A stretch of DNA of 64,000 nt from an uncultured Clostridia bacterium (GTDB lineage: Bacteria > Bacillota > Clostridia > Christensenellales > Aristaeellaceae). The stretch lies in the NCBI GenBank assembly GCA_934670175.1, contig CAKUOX010000001.1, positions 25,662-89,661 of the forward strand, read 5' to 3'. Both the position numbers and the translations under genes were made by a program. The notes beneath the pieces were generated by a model. It was not told the DNA's origin. It was given only the letters and a program-made list of their open reading frames with translations, and made no database searches. Of the stretch, positions 15,893 to 23,686 are shown one piece after another; the stretch's first letter is position 1; every line of letters begins with the position of its first letter.

Positions 15893-17715
15893 TGAACCTG
15901 TCGGCCTTTATGCGGGCAAACCCGTTGCCTGCCCTGCCTGAACCGCCTGTCCGCAAAGGCAAGCGCAGCACGGCAGGCACGGCAAGGGGCAAGCGTATCC
16001 CGGAAGGAAAGCGCAATGCCACCCTGTCCCGGTTTGCTGGACAAATGGTTATCAAGTACGGCATTGAGGACGGGAAAGCCCGCACGGCATTTCTTGACCG
16101 GGCGGCAGACTGCGAACCGCCCCTTGACGATAAGGAACTTGAAATCATTTGGCGCAGCGCATTGAAATTCTTTGCCGAAAAGCGCAGCAAAAAGGCGGGG
16201 GGCTGGAAATCGCCCGCTGAATACATCGGCGCAGAGTTTGCGCAGGTGGATACCCTCAACCCGGCAGACCTTATCCCTGAACACTTCACCGATGTGGAGC
16301 AGGCAAAGACCCTTGCGCGGCTATACGGCGATCAGTTGCGGTACAGTGATGCTACCTTGTGGATTCATTACACGGGCGCATATTGGAACGAAAACAAGGT
16401 GACGGCACGTTCCTGTGTGCATGATCTATCCCGGAAACAGATGCAGCTTGCCTTGCAGCAATCGGCAGCGGTGCAGAAAGCCCTTGATGCCGCTGTTGAA
16501 AGCGGCGATGAAGCAGAAACGGAAAAGCAGGCGGACAGCAAGAACTTTTGGTCAAGCCTGTACGACTTTGCAAAGGACGAACAGAATTCAACCCGCGTCA
16601 CGGCGGCATTGACTGAATCTGCGCCCTATCTGCAAGTATCCGTTGACCAACTGGACGCGGACGGGTTGCTGCTGAATACCCCGGCAGGCACGGTTGATCT
16701 GCGCAGCGGCACAATGCGTCCACATGACCCGGCGGACTTCATCACAAAGGTGACGGGATGTTCCCCCGGCACAGACGGCGCAGACCTGTTCCGGGACTTC
16801 ATCGAGCGTATCACCTGCCATGATGCGGAACTTGCAACCTACCTTCAAAGCGTGGCAGGGCTGTTCCTGATAGGCACAGTTTACCGGGAATGTTTGATTA
16901 TCGCCTATGGCGGCGGCGGTAACGGCAAGTCCACCCTGTTCAATCTGCTGTCGTATGTCATGGGCGATTATGCAGGCGCGTTGTCCGCTGAAACCCTGAC
17001 GGCAAATTGCAGAAAGAACAAATCCCCGGAATATGCCGAACTGCGCGGCAAGCGACTTGTCATTGCGGCAGAACTGGAAGAAGGTATGCGGCTAGATACG
17101 GCGGTTGTGAAGAAGCTGTGCAGCACAGATAAAATCTATGCTGAAGCCAAGTACAAAGCACCCTTTGAATTTGTCCCATCACATACCGTGGTGCTGTATA
17201 CGAACCACCTGCCGAAGGTGGGAACGGTGGACAACGGTACATGGGACAGATTGATAGTGGTTCCCTTCAATGCCCGTCTGCGCGGTGAGAAGGGCGAAAT
17301 CCTGAACTATGCCAAGTACCTGTATGAGCAGGCAGGCGGCGCGGTGCTGTCGTGGATGATAGCAGGCGCGAAACGGTGCATTGATCTGAACTTCAAGATA
17401 CCGTTGCCGCCATGCGTCAGGGCAGCGATTGAACAGTATCGGCAGGATAATGACTGGATTAACCACTTTCTGGATGAACGCTGCTTAATTGGAAGTAACT
17501 ATCAGACAGGCGCGGGCAGGCTGTATGAAGCATACCGCAAGCACTGCGATGAAACAGGCGAATATAAGCGCAGCGCGGCAGACTTCAAGAAAGCCATGCA
17601 GGGCAGCGGTTTCCAGTATCGCAAGACAAAATTGGGCGCATTCTGTTTCGGCCTGATGCTGGCAGCCCGTGCGGATGAATTCATAGAAGTGGACGAACCA
17701 ACGCCCTTTGATTGA
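15889..17715 (+). CDS. Satellite replication helicase (PriCT + D5/SF3-like)
   Basis: A 608-residue protein. Residues ~35-105 resemble the primase C-terminal domain PriCT_1 (RFAGQMVIKYGIEDGKARTA), and the centre is a D5_N plus superfamily 3 helicase domain with Walker A GGGGNGKST at about residues 341-349, Walker B-like LVIAAELEEG near 387 and a sensor-like VLYTNHLPKV near 434. The C-terminal ~110 residues resemble the DNA-binding wing of D5 helicases. It is translationally coupled to the primase gene and followed directly by the iteron/AT-rich structure, whose first TGACGG overlaps its stop codon. Together they form the replication module of the element. Confidence 0.88.
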   Translation: MMNLSAFMRANPLPALPEPPVRKGKRSTAGTARGKRIPEGKRNATLSRFAGQMVIKYGIEDGKARTAFLDRAADCEPPLDDKELEIIWRSALKFFAEKRSKKAGGWKSPAEYIGAEFAQVDTLNPADLIPEHFTDVEQAKTLARLYGDQLRYSDATLWIHYTGAYWNENKVTARSCVHDLSRKQMQLALQQSAAVQKALDAAVESGDEAETEKQADSKNFWSSLYDFAKDEQNSTRVTAALTESAPYLQVSVDQLDADGLLLNTPAGTVDLRSGTMRPHDPADFITKVTGCSPGTDGADLFRDFIERITCHDAELATYLQSVAGLFLIGTVYRECLIIAYGGGGNGKSTLFNLLSYVMGDYAGALSAETLTANCRKNKSPEYAELRGKRLVIAAELEEGMRLDTAVVKKLCSTDKIYAEAKYKAPFEFVPSHTVVLYTNHLPKVGTVDNGTWDRLIVVPFNARLRGEKGEILNYAKYLYEQAGGAVLSWMIAGAKRCIDLNFKIPLPPCVRAAIEQYRQDNDWINHFLDERCLIGSNYQTGAGRLYEAYRKHCDETGEYKRSAADFKKAMQGSGFQYRKTKLGAFCFGLMLAARADEFIEVDEPTPFD

Positions 17716-17979
17716 CGGCATTTCCATCAGGGTGACGGACGGTGACGGCTATTTCCAACTGTTGTCTATACAAAATTCAAAAAATCAATTTATATGTCGT
17801 ATACGAAACATATAGAAAGATAAAAAAGAAAAAGAGTATAGAAAAGTCTATGAATTGCCCGTCATCGTCCGTCACCCGCCCCCATGATGCAGGAAAACGC
17901 CCATTCTAACAGACCGGGCGCGGAGGTAGTTTTTCCTCCGCATGAGATTTTATTTTCAACGAAAGCGAGGTGAACCGAA
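17713..17979. other. Candidate replication origin: inverted iterons around an AT-rich core
   Basis: TGACGG occurs at 17713-17718, 17733-17738 and 17743-17748; the complement CCGTCA occurs at 17859-17864 and 17869-17874. The arms 17730-17748 and 17859-17877 are 19-bp inverted repeats with one mismatch, and in each arm the units are 10 bp apart, one helical turn. Between them is a ~110-bp very AT-rich stretch with a near-palindrome around CGTATACG. This matches the plan of origins in staphylococcal pathogenicity islands (iterons on both sides of an AT-rich melting region). From 17878 to 17979 there is only a hairpin (GCGGAGG 17920-17926 / CCTCCGC 17935-17941), a doubtful 29-codon frame at 17884-17973, and the portal ribosome site. 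Confidence 0.6.
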
Positions 17980-19113
17980 ATGAACCTATTGCAAAAACTG
18001 TTCGGACAGCAGACAGCGGCGCAGGCGGTGACGCTGGAGGTGCAGAGCACGTTCACGGCGTTCAGCGGCACGGTATACGGCAGCGCGGCATTTCGTGCGG
18101 CGGTGGATGCCATTGCCCGCCATGCGGCCAAACTGCAAGCCCACAGTGATGAACAGAGCATTGAAGCCCTATTGCAGAAAAGCCCAAACCCGTATATGTC
18201 CGGCTATGATCTGCTGTACAAAACTGCAACGGCGTATTACACGACCAATAACGCCTTTGTCCTATTGGAGCGCAGCGGCAAGCAGGTGACGGCGTTCTAT
18301 CTGCTGACCCCTTCCAATGTAGAGTTTTCACAGATGCAGGGCGGCGGTTTGGTGGTGAACATGACCTTTGCAGACGGCAGGCAGGTGCATTTGCCCTATG
18401 ACGATCTTATCCACCTGCGCAGGCACTTTGCCACCAATGAACTGTTGGGTGCGGACAATTCGCCCCTATATCCGCTGTTGGACACGGCGCACACGCTCAA
18501 TGAAGCCATGAGTGCGGCAGTTAAGAACGCAACCAACCTGCGCGGCGTACTGCGCTTTACAAGCCTTGTGAACCCGGCGCAGGTGAAAGCGGAAAAGGAA
18601 CAATTCGTCCGGGATTATATGAGCCTTGCGAACACGGGCGGTATTGCCGCCACTGACCAACGCTTTGAATTCGTTCCGACCAATCAGACGGGCTACAATG
18701 TCCCCACAGAGCAGGCAACGGAAATCAACCGTCAAATCTGCGCCTATCTGGGCATATCCCCGAAAATCGTATCCGGCGAATATACAGAAGACGAATTTGC
18801 AGCGTTCTATGAATCGCTCATTGAACCCTTTGCCCTGCAACTGTCCCTTGAATGTTCCCGCAAGTGTGGTGCGGATGTACGCTTTACGGCGGAACGGCTG
18901 GACTTTGCAAGCGCACGGACGCGCATTTCCCTGTTGCGGAACATGATGCCGTTGGGCGTTCTGACCGTCAACGAGGCGCGGCGGCTGTTGTCCCTGCCCG
19001 ATGTGCCGGACGGTGATAAACGCCTGCAAAGCCTGAATTACGTCCATTCGGACAAGGCAGACCAATACCAGCTTGATGAAAACGAGGTGAACACAGATGT
19101 ACCAACAGACTGA
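17980..19113 (+). CDS. Phage portal protein, HK97 type
   Basis: A 377-residue portal protein of the HK97-like family, which forms the dodecameric DNA channel at one capsid vertex. Typical regions are the N-terminal TVYGSAAFRAAVDAIARHAAK, then KSPNPYMSGYDLLY, NAFVLLERSG, and DDLIHLRRHF followed by an LDTAHTLNEAM helix and the C-terminal YLGISPKIVSGEYTEDEFAAFYES. Length is close to that of full portals, so it appears intact. It overlaps the next gene by 17 bp. It opens the head-formation module of the satellite. Confidence 0.92.
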   Translation: MNLLQKLFGQQTAAQAVTLEVQSTFTAFSGTVYGSAAFRAAVDAIARHAAKLQAHSDEQSIEALLQKSPNPYMSGYDLLYKTATAYYTTNNAFVLLERSGKQVTAFYLLTPSNVEFSQMQGGGLVVNMTFADGRQVHLPYDDLIHLRRHFATNELLGADNSPLYPLLDTAHTLNEAMSAAVKNATNLRGVLRFTSLVNPAQVKAEKEQFVRDYMSLANTGGIAATDQRFEFVPTNQTGYNVPTEQATEINRQICAYLGISPKIVSGEYTEDEFAAFYESLIEPFALQLSLECSRKCGADVRFTAERLDFASARTRISLLRNMMPLGVLTVNEARRLLSLPDVPDGDKRLQSLNYVHSDKADQYQLDENEVNTDVPTD

Positions 19114-20584
19114 AACGCGGGCATACGAAGTCCGGGCGGCGGCAGAACCGCTTGTGATTGAGGGCGTGGCGGTGGTGTTCAACGAACCGGCGCAGATGCG
19201 AGGTTTCGTGGAGCGTATCGCACCCAACGCCCTTGACGGTGTGAATCTGGACGGTATCGCCCTGCTTGTCAATCATGACGGCAGCGGCATACCGCTTGCC
19301 CGCAGTCCGAAAACCCTGTCCTTGCAAGTGACGGACAAGGGGCTTGAAATGCGGGCGACCCTGCCGGACACGGCGCAGGGGCGCAGCGTCTATGAAGCCG
19401 TGCGGCGCGGCGATCTGAACGAAATGTCTTTTGCCTTTGATATTGGGCAGCAGACCTTTGACGAGGGCAGGAAGGAACGAACCATTACGGCGATCAGCGC
19501 AATCTATGAAATATCCGTTGTGAACCGCGCAGCTTATCCCCAAACGACTGTACAGGCACGGAATACCGATGCCGGAAAGGAAGGTACTATGTTTAATCCC
19601 ATCACCGATAATCTGAACCATGTCCAGCAGAACCCGGATACCCATGCGGCGGACGAATACCGCAGCGCATTTTTCAAGACCTTGCAGGGCAAGGAACTGA
19701 CCGAACCCGAACAGCGGGCGTACACGGCGGCGCAGGCAGAAAAGCGGGCAGACAGCTTTAACACCCTGTCCAATTCGGCGGCGGTTGTGCCTACCAAGAC
19801 GCTGAATGAAATCGTCCGGCAGTCGGGCAATGTGAACGGTCTGTTCGGTGAAGTGCGGCTGTTCGCTGTCCCGTCCAATATGGCAATTCCCGTGGGTGTC
19901 CCCACTGACCCGGCGGCGTGGCATACCGAGGGCGCACCCGTGGAACGCAAGGCGGTTGCCGCTACCAATGTGACCTTTGCAGGGCATGAGCTTATGAAGG
20001 TGCTGTCCATGTCTGCCGCTGTCAAGCGCATGGAACTTTCCGCCTTTGAAAGCTATATCACACAGGAGATGCGCACGAGCGTTGCGGATGCTATCGGCGC
20101 GGCGATTGTGAACGGCGACGGCGCAGGCAAGCCCAAGGGCGTTCTATCCGGCGTGACGTGGGACAAGAAAAACAGCATTTCCACTAATGCGCTGACGGCG
20201 GACAATCTGCTTGCAGCTATCGCCTTGATGCCCGCAGGCTATGCGGCAGGCGCAAAGTTTGCCATGAGTACAGCAACCCTGTTCGGCACGGTGTACCCCT
20301 TGAAGGATACCACGGGCGCATATTACTTCACCGACACGGAAAAAGGCGGCGTTCATCGTCTGTTCGGTTTCCCGGTGGTGCTGGATGATAATATCCCGGC
20401 AGGCACGATCTTGTTCGGCAATTTCCGCTATTACGGCGTGAACGTCCCGTCCGGCGTGGCGGTGGAAATGTCCCGTGAAAGCGGCTTTACGTCCGGCCTG
20501 ATTGATTACCGTGCGTTGTGCATTGCAGACGGCAAGCCCATTATCCCCGGCGCATTTGTGAAAATCGAGGTGCAGGCGGCATGA
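19097..20584 (+). CDS. Prohead protease fused to HK97-fold major capsid protein
   Basis: A 495-residue fusion. Residues ~1-165 are a U35/HK97 prohead protease with EGVAVVFNEPA at the start, the catalytic-His candidate LLVNHDGSG near residue 57 and MSFAFDI plus YEISVVNRAAYP further on. Residues ~170-495 are the major capsid protein with a delta-domain-like segment (FKTLQGKELTEPEQRAYTAA) and the HK97 core (PTKTLNEIVRQSG, FAVPSNMAIPVG, EMSRESGF). Most phages encode these as two proteins, so self-cleavage must separate scaffold/protease from capsid subunit. It overlaps the portal gene upstream and the connector gene downstream (ATGA). Confidence 0.92.
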   Translation: MYQQTETRAYEVRAAAEPLVIEGVAVVFNEPAQMRGFVERIAPNALDGVNLDGIALLVNHDGSGIPLARSPKTLSLQVTDKGLEMRATLPDTAQGRSVYEAVRRGDLNEMSFAFDIGQQTFDEGRKERTITAISAIYEISVVNRAAYPQTTVQARNTDAGKEGTMFNPITDNLNHVQQNPDTHAADEYRSAFFKTLQGKELTEPEQRAYTAAQAEKRADSFNTLSNSAAVVPTKTLNEIVRQSGNVNGLFGEVRLFAVPSNMAIPVGVPTDPAAWHTEGAPVERKAVAATNVTFAGHELMKVLSMSAAVKRMELSAFESYITQEMRTSVADAIGAAIVNGDGAGKPKGVLSGVTWDKKNSISTNALTADNLLAAIALMPAGYAAGAKFAMSTATLFGTVYPLKDTTGAYYFTDTEKGGVHRLFGFPVVLDDNIPAGTILFGNFRYYGVNVPSGVAVEMSRESGFTSGLIDYRALCIADGKPIIPGAFVKIEVQAA

Positions 20585-20868
20585 TCTACACGTTAGATGA
20601 AGCGCGGGACATACTACACCTTGACGGCGAGGATAACGACGAACAGATTCTTGCGCTGCTGGATGCGATACCGCCCTATCTGACCGCTACAACGGGTTAT
20701 GAAAGCGTGACTGGGGATTATTCCCCGGTTGCGCGGGCGGCGGCGCGGTTCATCCTGTGGCAATGGTACTATGGCGAAAATGCCGATACGGACAAGGTGC
20801 AGCGCGTGATTGATTCTCTGCTGAAAGCCCTGTCTGCTGAAAGGAAACAGCCCCATGACACAGCATGA
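20581..20868 (+). CDS. Head-tail connector protein (gp6-like)
   Basis: A 95-residue protein starting at ATG 20581, which overlaps the capsid stop. It begins with YTLDEARDILHLDGEDND, the typical opening of HK97 gp6-like head-tail connectors (a small DNA-packaging adaptor that forms a ring below the portal). Its helical pattern and length fit the family. The stop overlaps the HNH gene by 14 bp. In a tail-less satellite this adaptor is the surface that has to accept a helper tail. Confidence 0.8.
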   Translation: MIYTLDEARDILHLDGEDNDEQILALLDAIPPYLTATTGYESVTGDYSPVARAAARFILWQWYYGENADTDKVQRVIDSLLKALSAERKQPHDTA

Positions 20869-21166
20869 ATTCTATCATTCGGCAGCGTGGACGCGCCTTG
20901 CGCGGGCGTTCCTATGCTCAAAGCATTATATCTGCGCACGGTGCGGACGGCCTGCCGAAATCGCCCATCATGTACGCTATCTGAACGATAGCAACGTAAA
21001 CGACCCTTCTATCAGCATGAACCCGGATAACCTGCTTGCCCTGTGTCAAGCCTGCCACAATGCAGAGCATTTCGGCAGCGGCGGCGCAGTTGCAAAGGGA
21101 TATCGGTTTAATGCAGATGGTGATATTATCCCGACCAAAGAAAGCGAGGTACAGTCCTATGAATGA
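20855..21166 (+). CDS. HNH endonuclease of the packaging module
   Basis: A 103-residue HNH nuclease: the zinc-like pair CARCGRP and CQACHN and the His-containing HHVRYLND followed by DNLLALCQACHNAEH. HNH proteins beside the large terminase are required for DNA cutting and packaging in many HK97-type phages and in capsid-forming satellites. It overlaps both neighbours (14 bp upstream, 8 bp downstream). Confidence 0.88.
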   Translation: MTQHEFYHSAAWTRLARAFLCSKHYICARCGRPAEIAHHVRYLNDSNVNDPSISMNPDNLLALCQACHNAEHFGSGGAVAKGYRFNADGDIIPTKESEVQSYE

Positions 21167-21389
21167 TTACCGCATGTATTATGAAGATGCCCGCGAGGAT
21201 GCGAACTATACCGCTGAAAGCATTGCCGCCCGCTTGCGCGATGAACTGATGCAGACCGTGATTTATCGCAATCTGCCGGAGGATTTTGCACAGCTTGCGC
21301 AGGCGTATGCCGCTTGTGAACGCCTGCACCTTGATATTAAGCGTGAAATGGCGGTAGAGGATGAAAGCGAGGTGTTCGAGGGTGAATAA
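21159..21389 (+). CDS. Small acidic protein of the packaging module, unknown
   Basis: A 76-residue protein starting at ATG 21159 inside the end of the HNH gene. It is helical and acidic, with a C-terminal VEDESEVFEGE. It has no recognised domain. Its position between HNH and terminase genes makes a small terminase-like or adaptor function possible, but I see no direct evidence. It overlaps the next gene by 8 bp. Confidence 0.6.
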   Translation: MNDYRMYYEDAREDANYTAESIAARLRDELMQTVIYRNLPEDFAQLAQAYAACERLHLDIKREMAVEDESEVFEGE

Positions 21390-21621
21390 ACAGACCTGTT
21401 ACACCGACGAACAGCGCAGGCAGCTTGATTTCCTGTGCAGGCAGGCGAAAGCCCTTGAACAGACCCTGCCCAAACTGTGCGGTGATGCAAGGCAATACGC
21501 GCAGCAGATGCGTATTTATCTTGCGACCGTGAAGGAAATCCGTGCCCTGCGCGATACCGTGGGCGATGCTGAAACCGTGGATGCCCTGTTGCAGTTTGCC
21601 CCGACAGGTGATGCCCAGTGA
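21382..21621 (+). CDS. Small helical protein upstream of the large terminase, unknown
   Basis: I choose GTG 21382 as start because GCGAGGTG lies 8 bp upstream and the codon overlaps the previous stop; ATG 21361 would add seven residues without a site. The 79-residue product is helical (LDFLCRQAKALEQTLPKL) and directly precedes the large terminase (4-bp overlap), where the small terminase subunit usually sits. It is shorter than known small subunits and has no clear HTH, so the role stays open. Confidence 0.6.
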   Translation: MNKQTCYTDEQRRQLDFLCRQAKALEQTLPKLCGDARQYAQQMRIYLATVKEIRALRDTVGDAETVDALLQFAPTGDAQ

Positions 21622-23258
21622 ACTACATTGCCATGTACAACGATGCCTTGCAGTGCGGCGAAATAACCGCCTGCAAGCGCGTCAAGGCGATCTATGCCCG
21701 CCTTGCAGCGGAAACAGGAAAGCCGGGTGCATGGGCATTTGATGAAGGACGGGCAACCCGCCCCATTGAGTTTATAGAGCGTTTTTGCAAGCACTCTAAA
21801 GGCGAATGGGCAGGGCAACCCGTCCGTCTTGCCCTGTTCCAAAAGGCTTTTATACAAGCCCTGTATGGCTTTATCAACACCGCAACAGGCTTGCGGCGAT
21901 ACCGTGAAGCGTTCTTTTTGGTATCGCGCAAAAACGGCAAGTCCACCCTGCTTGCAGGGCTTGCCCTGTATATGCTCATTGCGGACGGCGAGGGCGGCGC
22001 AGAGGTATACAGCACAGCAACGAAATACGCGCAGGCGCGTTTGCTGTTCGATGAAGCGCACAACATGGTGAAGCAATCGCCTGACCTGTCCCGGCACATG
22101 AAAAAGCGGAAATCTGACCTGTATTATCTGCCTACCATGTCCAAACTGCAACCGCTGTCCCGGAATTCGGACGGTCTGGACGGCCTGAATGCCCATTTCG
22201 TGATTATGGACGAACTGCATGGCGTAAAGGACAGAAACCTTTATGAAGTCATGCGGCAGAGCCAATCCGCGCGGCGGCAACCTATGCTGATTATGATAAC
22301 CACGGCAGGCACGGTGCGGGAATGTATATTTGATGAAATGTACAATTATGCCTGCAACGTGGCGGACGGTGCAATCACAGATGAACACTTCCTGCCCATC
22401 CTGTATGAACTGGACAGGCGGGACGAATGGACAGACCCGGCGGCATGGATAAAGGCCAACCCGTCATTGGGAGAAGTCAAGAAATTGGACGATCTGCAAA
22501 TCAAGGTTGACCGGGCAAAGGCCAACCCGAACGAATTGTCCGGCGTATTGTGCAAGGAATTCAATATCCGGGAAACGGCGGGCGGCGCGTGGTTGCCCTA
22601 TGATGCGATCAATAACACGGATACTTTCAGCATGGACGAATTCAAAGGCGCGTACTGCATCGGCGGCGTTGACCTATCCATTACCACAGACCTGACCTGT
22701 GCAAGCCTGCTGTTCATGAAGCGCGGCAGCGATACAAAGTATATTGCGCAAATGTATTGGTTGCCCGCTGACCGCCTGCAAGAGCGCGTAAAGCAGGATA
22801 AAATCCCATATGACAAATGGTTCGAGCAGGGACGGTTGCGACTGTGCGCGGGCAATACGATCAATTACAGCGATGTGACAGCGTGGTTCATGGAGATGGT
22901 GCAGACCTATGAACTGACCCCGGCATGGGTGTATTATGACAGCTATTCGGCGCGGTATTTCGTGGAAGAAATGGCCTATCAGGGGTTCAACATGGTGCGG
23001 TGCATACAGGGTGCAAAAACGCTGTCCCTGCCCATGCAGATGTTAGGCGCGGACTTGCAGGCACACAGGGTGAACTATAACAACAACCCCATTTTGAAAT
23101 GGTGCTTGACCAATACGGGCGTACAGACCGACCGCAACGGCAATATTGTTCCCATTAAGAGCCAAAGTCCGAAACAGCGCATTGATGGCACGGCGGCGTT
23201 GCTGGATTGCTATGTGGGGCTGTATGAGCATTACAACGAATTCACTGGCGCGATCTGA
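21618..23258 (+). CDS. terL: Terminase large subunit
   Basis: A 546-residue DNA-packaging motor of the Terminase_1 (HK97-like) family. The ATPase half has a Walker A variant SRKNGKSTL near residues 104-112 and Walker B HFVIMDELHG near 196. The nuclease half has the acidic residue in GVDLSITTDLTC near 352 and a late acidic region. The length is complete for the family. It overlaps the small upstream gene by 4 bp; the head-closure gene follows after 15 bp. An own large terminase means that the element can package its own DNA into its own heads. Confidence 0.93.
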   Translation: MNYIAMYNDALQCGEITACKRVKAIYARLAAETGKPGAWAFDEGRATRPIEFIERFCKHSKGEWAGQPVRLALFQKAFIQALYGFINTATGLRRYREAFFLVSRKNGKSTLLAGLALYMLIADGEGGAEVYSTATKYAQARLLFDEAHNMVKQSPDLSRHMKKRKSDLYYLPTMSKLQPLSRNSDGLDGLNAHFVIMDELHGVKDRNLYEVMRQSQSARRQPMLIMITTAGTVRECIFDEMYNYACNVADGAITDEHFLPILYELDRRDEWTDPAAWIKANPSLGEVKKLDDLQIKVDRAKANPNELSGVLCKEFNIRETAGGAWLPYDAINNTDTFSMDEFKGAYCIGGVDLSITTDLTCASLLFMKRGSDTKYIAQMYWLPADRLQERVKQDKIPYDKWFEQGRLRLCAGNTINYSDVTAWFMEMVQTYELTPAWVYYDSYSARYFVEEMAYQGFNMVRCIQGAKTLSLPMQMLGADLQAHRVNYNNNPILKWCLTNTGVQTDRNGNIVPIKSQSPKQRIDGTAALLDCYVGLYEHYNEFTGAI

Positions 23259-23273
23259 CGGGAGGTACAGCGC

Positions 23274-23594
23274 ATGAAACTGAAAGATAAGAAAATAGAG
23301 ATACTGGCGGTGCAGAACGTTGTCAACGAAAACGGCTATGCCGTGGAAACGCTCAAACCGATCTGCCCGCCCGTGTGGGCGTATTTCCGCCACCTGTCCG
23401 GCAAGGAATACTTTGCCGCCAATGCTGAACAGGTGAAGGAAGAAGTGCTGTTTCAGGTGAACTACCGGGCGGATATAACAACCGCCCATGTGATACGGTA
23501 CAGCGGCGTCCTGTACAATATAACGCGGGTGGACACGTTCGAGGGGTACAGGGAGGATATTACGCTGTATTGCAAGCAAAACGGCGTAAAATAA
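23274..23594 (+). CDS. Phage head-closure / head-tail joining protein
   Basis: A 106-residue protein of the head-closure (SPP1 gp16 / Phage_H_T_join) type: a beta-barrel-like sequence with PPVWAYFRHLSGKEYF, the inserted loop EVLFQVNYRADIT and the C-terminal YNITRVDTFEGYREDITLYC. It stops DNA leakage and forms the tail docking face. GGGAGGT precedes the start. It is the last structural gene; the tail genes that would follow in a phage (tail completion, major tail, tape measure) are missing. Confidence 0.78.
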   Translation: MKLKDKKIEILAVQNVVNENGYAVETLKPICPPVWAYFRHLSGKEYFAANAEQVKEEVLFQVNYRADITTAHVIRYSGVLYNITRVDTFEGYREDITLYCKQNGVK

Positions 23595-23686
23595 CACATT
23601 TTCAGCACTTTTGACGATTGAAACTTTGTTCAATGTAGTTTAGAATAGAAAATGGTATTACTACAATGCGGGAGGTGTGTCTGTAC

